Positions 5,310 to 10,244 of a stretch of 10,244 nt of DNA are shown in pieces. The position numbers and the translations under genes were made by a program. The notes under the pieces are model-generated. The model had not been told where the DNA came from. It did not search any database and saw only the letters and a program-made list of their open reading frames with translations. Every line of letters begins with the position of its first letter. Within the stretch, counting starts at the first letter, position 1. The DNA comes from JAIBBG01 sp040381475 (GTDB lineage Bacteria > Bacteroidota > Bacteroidia > Flavobacteriales_D > Sanyastnellaceae). The stretch spans positions 1-10,244 of the forward strand of contig JBEIHH010000093.1 in assembly GCA_040381475.1 (NCBI GenBank). Reading direction: 5' to 3'.

Positions 5310-6550
5310 TGAATAAGGGACAGAGTTATATGGAAGTAACAACACACAAACGCAAAGGCCGGAAACGCAAAGTTCTGACTTTTCTTGTGTTGGCTGTATT
5401 TCTGATGGCAGCTACCCTGCCATCCACGGTGGAGGAAGATCGTTTCACAGTGGTACTCGACGCAGGTCACGGAGGTTCTGACCCGGGTAATCTGGGCACA
5501 GGAAGGCACAAAAAAACCGAAAAGGACATTTCGCTGGATGTGACCCTCAAAGTAGGGGAGTACATAGCCCAGAATTTTCCGGATGTCAATATTGTTTATA
5601 CCAGGAAAACAGACACATTTCCAACCCTCAGTCGCCGGGTAGAAATTGCCAATGAGGCCGTCGCGGATTTATTCATTTCCATACACTGCAATGCCAACGA
5701 CAACAAAGCTGCTTATGGTTCTGAGACTTTCGTGATGGGACTGCACAAATCAGAGGAGAGTCTGAAAACAGCAATGCGGGAGAATGCCTCTATTTACCTG
5801 GAAAAGGATCACGAGAAAAATTATGCGGGATTTGATCCGAAAAATCCGGATACCTATATCATCCTGAGCATGCGTGAAAATGCCTATCTGGATAAGAGTA
5901 TTGAGGTTGCCAAGGAAGTGCAGGATCAGTTTCGCACGCGGGTAGGACGCAAGGATCGCGGGGTAAAGCAGGCCGGATACTATGTAATCAGTTTTACCAA
6001 TATGCCCAGCATTTTGGTGGAGCTCGGTTTTTTGACCAATGAGGAAGAAGAAGATTTTTTGCATACAGAAGATGGCAAGACGTATATGGCCTCCGGTATT
6101 TACAGAGCGTTCAAAAGCTTTATGGAGCAGGAAAATATTCGCCGGGGCAAGATCAAAGTAGAAGCAGACAGGACAGAGACAGCCGAAGTTGAAGTTGTGA
6201 AAAAGGATCCGGTTGATGCGGCTGATAAGCCTGTGCAGATCGCCGATAAGCCGAAGGATCAAATTGTATACACTGAGATTACCAAGGGTATACGATATCA
6301 GATACAGATATTATCTTCGCCCAAGCCGCTGGACCGAAAGTCTTCCGATTTTAAGGGTTTGGCCAGGGTAGATGAGTACAAGCAAAATGGCGTGTATAAA
6401 TACCTGGCAGGAAGCACCGGAAGTTATAAGGAAGCGCGGAGTATGCAGGAAAAACTGAGGGCCACAGGATTCAAGGATGCTTTCGTCATTGCATTTGAAA
6501 ACGGAGAACGCATCGACTTGAGCAAAGCCATAGCCCAAACCACTGAATAA
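5309..6550 (+). CDS. N-acetylmuramoyl-L-alanine amidase with C-terminal SPOR domain
   Basis: This 413-residue Zn-dependent amidase cleaves the bond between MurNAc and L-Ala of peptidoglycan in the periplasm. A basic N-terminus (KRKGRKRK) precedes a hydrophobic export segment (about 22-38). The Amidase_3 domain spans about 46-275: VVLDAGHGGSDPG with H54, E71 in TEKDISLD, H126 in ISIHCNAND (zinc ligands) and E238 in SILVELGF (catalytic). The stretch 147-200 between H126 and E238 is where AmiC-type enzymes carry an autoinhibitory helix. A charged linker (280-320, with repeated ADKP) leads to a SPOR domain at about 328-398, which binds denuded glycan at division septa. A start at Met8 (5330) is also possible. 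The gene is divergent from the LptD-like gene and overlaps the MCE gene by one base (TAATG). Confidence 0.93.
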   Translation: MNKGQSYMEVTTHKRKGRKRKVLTFLVLAVFLMAATLPSTVEEDRFTVVLDAGHGGSDPGNLGTGRHKKTEKDISLDVTLKVGEYIAQNFPDVNIVYTRKTDTFPTLSRRVEIANEAVADLFISIHCNANDNKAAYGSETFVMGLHKSEESLKTAMRENASIYLEKDHEKNYAGFDPKNPDTYIILSMRENAYLDKSIEVAKEVQDQFRTRVGRKDRGVKQAGYYVISFTNMPSILVELGFLTNEEEEDFLHTEDGKTYMASGIYRAFKSFMEQENIRRGKIKVEADRTETAEVEVVKKDPVDAADKPVQIADKPKDQIVYTEITKGIRYQIQILSSPKPLDRKSSDFKGLARVDEYKQNGVYKYLAGSTGSYKEARSMQEKLRATGFKDAFVIAFENGERIDLSKAIAQTTE

Positions 6551-7605
6551 TGAAAATCAGCAGAGAATTTTATATCGGAGTACTTGTGGTGATAGCAATA
6601 GCCTTGTTGTATCTGGGCGCCAATTACCTCAAAGGTGTTAACTTGTTTTTGAAGCAACAAAAGTTTTTTGCCGTGTATGAAAATGCTGCCGGACTGACTG
6701 CTTCCAATCCTGTTATTCTCAATGGATTTAAGATCGGAATCGTGAGCGATGTGCACATGCATGAAGACGGTTCGGGAAGAATCGTAGCCGAAGTTGTACT
6801 GAACGATAGCAAACTGAAAATTCCGGACGATACCAAACTGGAAATTTTCGATGCCGACCTTTTTGGAGGAAAGGCCATTCAGATTCTTCTGGGAAAAAGT
6901 ATGGTTCTCGCGGAGAACAAGGACACACTGTCATCCGGTATTTCGCTTGGCCTGACGGAAAGCATCAAACAGGAAATTGAGCCACTGAAGCAAAAAACAT
7001 CTCAATTATTCTCAGGAGTCGATTCGGTGATTACCAATCTCAACAATGTGTTGAGTGGACCTCAAACAAAGAATCTTGGGGATATATTCGTAAGCCTGAA
7101 GAACACCATGGAGAATCTGGAAGGAACATCCTCCAAATTAAATGGCGTGATTGATTCCAATACAGATAATCTGACCAATATCTTTGATCATGTGGAAGCC
7201 ATCACGGCCAACCTCGAGACCAATAACGACATGCTCACACGGTCAATCAAAAATGCAGCGATGATCACAGACTCCCTTGCAGCTTTGAATCTTTCATCAA
7301 CGCTGAAGAAAGTTGACGGCGCTTTGCTGGATTTCAACAAACTTATGTCTGATATCAGTGAGGGAGATGGTACACTTGGAAAACTGATACATACGGATTC
7401 ATTGCACACTGAACTCGTCACCGCATCGCACAGTCTGGATCTGTTGCTCAATGATATGCGTACACATCCCAAGCGTTATCTGAGTTTTTCGCTCATCAAT
7501 AGAGGTGGTGATAAGGCGGAGTTTTCGAAAAAGGAACTTGAACAAATGCGTGAAGAAATCGACAAAGCAATTCTTGAAAAGGAGAAGAAGGAAGGACCCA
7601 GGTAA
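6550..7605 (+). CDS. MCE-family lipid transport protein (MlaD-like)
   Basis: This is a 351-residue protein. One N-terminal transmembrane helix (about 7-24) follows MKISREFYIG, the usual opening of Bacteroidetes MCE proteins. A single MCE domain (about 38-117; FFAVYENAAGLTASNPVILNGFKIGIV, then DADLFGGKAIQI) comes next. The rest (about 133-300) is long helical, coiled-coil-like sequence, ending in a charged helix. MCE proteins form rings that carry phospholipids between inner and outer membranes, usually with an ABC transporter of the MlaE/MlaF type. No permease or ATPase is present here, so these partners must lie elsewhere. Translation is probably coupled to the amidase through TAATG. It converges on the TPR gene with only 2 bp between stop codons and no room for a separate terminator. 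Confidence 0.9.
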   Translation: MKISREFYIGVLVVIAIALLYLGANYLKGVNLFLKQQKFFAVYENAAGLTASNPVILNGFKIGIVSDVHMHEDGSGRIVAEVVLNDSKLKIPDDTKLEIFDADLFGGKAIQILLGKSMVLAENKDTLSSGISLGLTESIKQEIEPLKQKTSQLFSGVDSVITNLNNVLSGPQTKNLGDIFVSLKNTMENLEGTSSKLNGVIDSNTDNLTNIFDHVEAITANLETNNDMLTRSIKNAAMITDSLAALNLSSTLKKVDGALLDFNKLMSDISEGDGTLGKLIHTDSLHTELVTASHSLDLLLNDMRTHPKRYLSFSLINRGGDKAEFSKKELEQMREEIDKAILEKEKKEGPR

Positions 7606-7607
7606 GT

Positions 7608-9428
7608 TCAGTTCACGGCATCGCCACGCATTTCTCTGAATCTTTTCCGGGCCTCCACTACATAAAGACTTCCCGGATATTCTGAAATCAGTTTTTCGTA
7701 AAGTTCCATGGCTTTGGCCGTATCGTTGAATCTGTGCTGATAGAGTTCAGCTAGTTTGAACAAAGCATCATCTGCTGTGATATCAGCGAAATGCAGATTC
7801 AATACATCCTGATAGATGTCGCGGGCAGTTTCAATTTTGCCTTGTTTGAGTGCTATACCTGCCTTCATCATTTTGATTTCGTCGGTCAGGCTGTGCGCCG
7901 GGTATGCAGTTACAATGGAATCGAGCGTGATATTCGCTTCATCCAGTCTGTTCTGATATTTTAAAAGATCGGCACGTGCAAACATTTGCATAGGTACCTG
8001 GGTGGTATCCATGTTGAAATTGTCGGTGATGAGCAAAGACAAGTCGATGGCATCATTTGAAATCAGTTTGGAAGTAGAAGCTTTCAAAGCATCAAGCTGT
8101 CCTTGCGCCCACTCAAAGTCGCCGTTGAAATATGAAATGCGCGCATTTCTGAATCTCGCTTCATTGCCCAGCACATCATCTTTGAAATCGAGCTCTACCT
8201 GCGAAAACAATAGTGAAGATTCCCAAACATCGCCGGTGAACACAAGCACATCGCCGAGCTCCAGTTTACACAGGGCCTGAGTCTTTTTATACCCTCCGGG
8301 CATATCAATCGCTTCGCGCAGGAGGGCAATGGATTCATCAGTTTTGTTGAGATAAAAAGTTTTGACGTGCGCAAGCTCCTTGATCATAACAACAGTTTCT
8401 GCATTCTTGCCAACTTCTGCAATTGCAGCGATATAAGCACTTTCGAGTTCGGTGTACATCTGCACGTTTGCCGCAGGATTGTCTTCAATCTCGGCTTTCA
8501 TCACCTGAAGTTTTTCTATTCGGGCTGTGATATAATAATCTCCGATAGGACCTTTTTCGATGATGTATTGATAGGCCTTCTTGGCAGTTTCATAGTCTTT
8601 GTTGTTCAGCGCGAGTTGTGCAAGATTGACGATGCGTGATCCATTTTCATTGAGACGTTTGTCGAGCGCGGTTGCCTGAACCAGTGCGCTGGCGAAATCT
8701 TTTTTCTGAAGAAACAGCCACGTAAGCATTTCGGTGTAGATGTTTTCTTCCGGACTTTTTTGCGAACGCTTGAGCAGTTTGGTTTTCAACATGTCCAGAT
8801 TTTCCCGGTTCTCCGTTAGGTTGAGTGTTCGGTTGAACGCATTCTGGACGGTTTGTATGTAGTTGGGTTCTTCAACGACCAAATCGAGAAACGATTCTGT
8901 CATCGCATCATACAAGCCCAGATTGCCCTGCATATTGGCAATCTCATACGAGAAGTTGTATCCATCGCCCGACTCTGCTTTTCCTTTTTCGTATGCTTTC
9001 AGTGCATATTCAAATTCGCTGATTTGCGAAAACTCGTTGGCGAGTCTGATGATGTTCGATCTCGAAGGCTCTACTTTTTTAATGGCTTCATCAAATTGTT
9101 CCTGCGCCAGATCGGGTTTGTTGAACTTCGTGTACAAGTCACCGAGCTTCAAATAACCAACACCATCTTTCGAGTCTTCCTTGATTTTCTTTTTGGCAAT
9201 TTTTTCTGCTTCAACGAAATCGTTGAGTGCGATTAGTGTACTAAGGTATTTATCGTGAACCCGAGTAGTCTTGTTTGTCTTGTAGATTTTTTCGTAATAA
9301 AGGCGCGCTTGTTCAAACATGCCCTGCGTGTAGTAATACTCTGCGAGGTCGAGATCAGTTTCCTGCGCGAATGACGGCATCGAAAACATGAGGGCCAACA
9401 CAGTGATTATATATCTGAATTTTTTCAT
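7608..9428 (-). CDS. Secreted tetratricopeptide-repeat protein
   Basis: This 606-residue protein has a clear signal peptide (about 1-21, MKKFRYIITVLALMFSMPSF, with AQ at the likely cleavage site), so it is periplasmic or outer-membrane associated. Nearly all of the rest is helical repeats with TPR spacing, for example AEYYYTQGMFEQARLYYEKI (29-48), KLGDLYTKFNKPDLAQEQFD (94-113) and NNKDYETAKKAYQYII (275-290). The last repeats (AELYQHRFNDTAKAMELYEKL, then YPGSLYVVEARKRFR) resemble the TPR ends of BamD and CpoB-type envelope proteins. TPR proteins are scaffolds; no enzyme domain is seen and the partner is unknown. The ATG overlaps the lipoprotein stop by ATGA, so the pair is probably made and may work together. 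Confidence 0.88.
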   Translation of the reverse strand: MKKFRYIITVLALMFSMPSFAQETDLDLAEYYYTQGMFEQARLYYEKIYKTNKTTRVHDKYLSTLIALNDFVEAEKIAKKKIKEDSKDGVGYLKLGDLYTKFNKPDLAQEQFDEAIKKVEPSRSNIIRLANEFSQISEFEYALKAYEKGKAESGDGYNFSYEIANMQGNLGLYDAMTESFLDLVVEEPNYIQTVQNAFNRTLNLTENRENLDMLKTKLLKRSQKSPEENIYTEMLTWLFLQKKDFASALVQATALDKRLNENGSRIVNLAQLALNNKDYETAKKAYQYIIEKGPIGDYYITARIEKLQVMKAEIEDNPAANVQMYTELESAYIAAIAEVGKNAETVVMIKELAHVKTFYLNKTDESIALLREAIDMPGGYKKTQALCKLELGDVLVFTGDVWESSLLFSQVELDFKDDVLGNEARFRNARISYFNGDFEWAQGQLDALKASTSKLISNDAIDLSLLITDNFNMDTTQVPMQMFARADLLKYQNRLDEANITLDSIVTAYPAHSLTDEIKMMKAGIALKQGKIETARDIYQDVLNLHFADITADDALFKLAELYQHRFNDTAKAMELYEKLISEYPGSLYVVEARKRFREMRGDAVN

Positions 9429-10024
9429 TTTGTTCTTTGTGGAATGCTGTCAAGCCAATTCTGAATGACCGGCATTTGTTTGTCAATCTTGTTTTGCAAA
9501 TCATTCACAGTGTTCTTCCAGTTTTTTGATTTCTCTATCCAATCTCCTGCCAACTTTTTCTCATTGGCAAATGCAGTACCTGTATACTCAGGATTTAGTT
9601 CATTGTGATCGGCGTCATGGGTAGCTTTTTCTGTCAGCGCCTGTTTCAGCATCATGCAGCGCGATGTAATGACATCGCCTTGTTTTAACAATGTATCGCG
9701 TTGTATACGAAGCTGCTCATTGATTTGTCGGTTCAGACTGTACTCGGAGAGCTTCAATGCCATGTCGGCTTTCATCTGACCAACGAAGTTGTCCATCACA
9801 TATTTTAGATGTGCCTGAATGGTATCGTTTTCCGGACGCGGAAAATGATCGAGGTCTTCATATTCTGCTTTCACCACCTGATGCAATGAATCTAGTACCC
9901 TGATTTCGCTGCTGTAATCTGCTGGTTGAGTACAGGAAGCAAGTCCGGTCATTAGAATAGACAAAATAGCAAATGCCAGTGCACGCGCAGGATAGAAGAT
10001 GCTATGTGAAATGGAATAATTCAC
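9425..10024 (-). CDS. Predicted lipoprotein of unknown function
   Basis: The frame opens at GTG 10024 after an in-frame TAG 9-11 bases upstream; no ATG occurs before residue 25, so GTG is the best start. The N-terminus has one Arg, a hydrophobic stretch (ARALAFAILSILMTG) and a lipobox LASC with the acceptor Cys31, so it should be lipid-anchored. The mature 169 residues are charged and mostly helical, probably coiled coil (VLDSLHQVVKAEYEDLDHF, then LQNKIDKQMPVIQNWLDSI). I do not recognise a family. It overlaps the secreted TPR gene by ATGA and follows serS after 79 bp. An envelope scaffold role with the TPR protein is inferred from context only. Confidence 0.8.
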   Translation of the reverse strand: MNYSISHSIFYPARALAFAILSILMTGLASCTQPADYSSEIRVLDSLHQVVKAEYEDLDHFPRPENDTIQAHLKYVMDNFVGQMKADMALKLSEYSLNRQINEQLRIQRDTLLKQGDVITSRCMMLKQALTEKATHDADHNELNPEYTGTAFANEKKLAGDWIEKSKNWKNTVNDLQNKIDKQMPVIQNWLDSIPQRTK

Positions 10025-10083
10025 TGATAGCTAATTTACGGACGGTAACAGCGCTCCAATCGGCAGAACCACCCAATTTTTCT

Positions 10084-10102
10084 AAAACTGCATTGTTTGC
10101 AG
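10084..10102 (-). terminator. Weak hairpin plus T4 after serS
   Basis: On minus, CTGCA (10102-10098) and TGCAG (10092-10088) form a 5-bp stem with loop AACAA, followed by TTTT. It begins two bases past the serS stop. It is short for a strong terminator, so some transcription may continue into the lipoprotein-TPR pair. I see no TAnnTTTG box for that pair in the 79-bp gap. Confidence 0.3.
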
Positions 10103-10103
10103 A

Positions 10104-10244
10104 TCACGGTTTGGCAATCAAATCGAAACCGGTATAAGGCACCAGCGCGGCTGGAATACGGATACCATCAGGTCCCTGGTTGTTTTCAAGGATAGATGCC
10201 ACGATTCTCGGAAGGGCCAGTGCACTGCCGTTAAGCGTGTGTAC
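10104..10244 (-). CDS. serS: Serine--tRNA ligase, C-terminal end (partial)
   Basis: The last 46 codons and TGA are in the window. The peptide VHTLNGSALALPRIV, then ENNQGPDGIRIPAALVPYTG, is the class II aminoacyl-tRNA synthetase motif 3 region and C-terminus of seryl-tRNA synthetase; the Arg of LPRIV is the invariant motif 3 arginine that contacts ATP. The enzyme charges tRNA-Ser with serine in the cytoplasm. The rest of the gene continues beyond the right edge. Confidence 0.95.
   Translation of the reverse strand, partial: VHTLNGSALALPRIVASILENNQGPDGIRIPAALVPYTGFDLIAKP

Overview
The window looks like chromosomal DNA of a Bacteroidota (Bacteroidetes) bacterium. Three things point there: a secreted protein with a C-terminal type IX secretion sorting domain, a Bacteroidetes-type LptD-like protein divergent from an amidase-MCE pair, and promoter-like TAnnTTTG boxes. 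Most of it is cell-envelope housekeeping DNA. There is no phage, insertion sequence, CRISPR array, rRNA or tRNA gene that I can support.

Layout. At the left edge, the last codons of a sensor histidine kinase overlap (ATGA) a single-domain response regulator on +. A minus-strand pair follows: a T9SS-sorted secreted protein (1120-1716), then a GNAT acetyltransferase pseudogene (641-1102) broken by two in-frame stop codons. The 483-bp gap 1717-2199 has no convincing protein gene. It does hold a minus-strand arrangement that reads like a small-RNA gene: a palindrome, a TATCTTTG box, two hairpins and an intrinsic terminator, with more palindromes upstream.

Next on minus are dtd (D-aminoacyl-tRNA deacylase, 2200-2652) and a long LptD-like outer-membrane LPS-assembly gene (2660 to about 5304), 7 bp apart. 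The signal-peptide start of the LptD gene is in a different frame from its body, so the gene as read carries a frameshift near 5110-5158. Four bases from its most upstream possible start, a divergent + operon begins: a periplasmic N-acetylmuramoyl-L-alanine amidase with a SPOR domain (5309-6550), coupled by a TAATG overlap to an MCE/MlaD-family lipid-transport protein (6550-7605). This operon runs head-on, 2 bp apart, into a minus-strand pair: a predicted lipoprotein (9425-10024) and a secreted TPR protein (7608-9428), joined by an ATGA overlap. The 3' end of serS lies upstream of them at the right edge.

The central genes share an envelope theme: LPS insertion (LptD), peptidoglycan cleavage (amidase), inter-membrane lipid transport (MCE), and an exported TPR/lipoprotein pair of unknown function. 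The observations most worth following are the candidate small RNA at 1836-1963, the LptD frameshift, and the doubly interrupted acetyltransferase. I see no complete undescribed defence or metabolic system.
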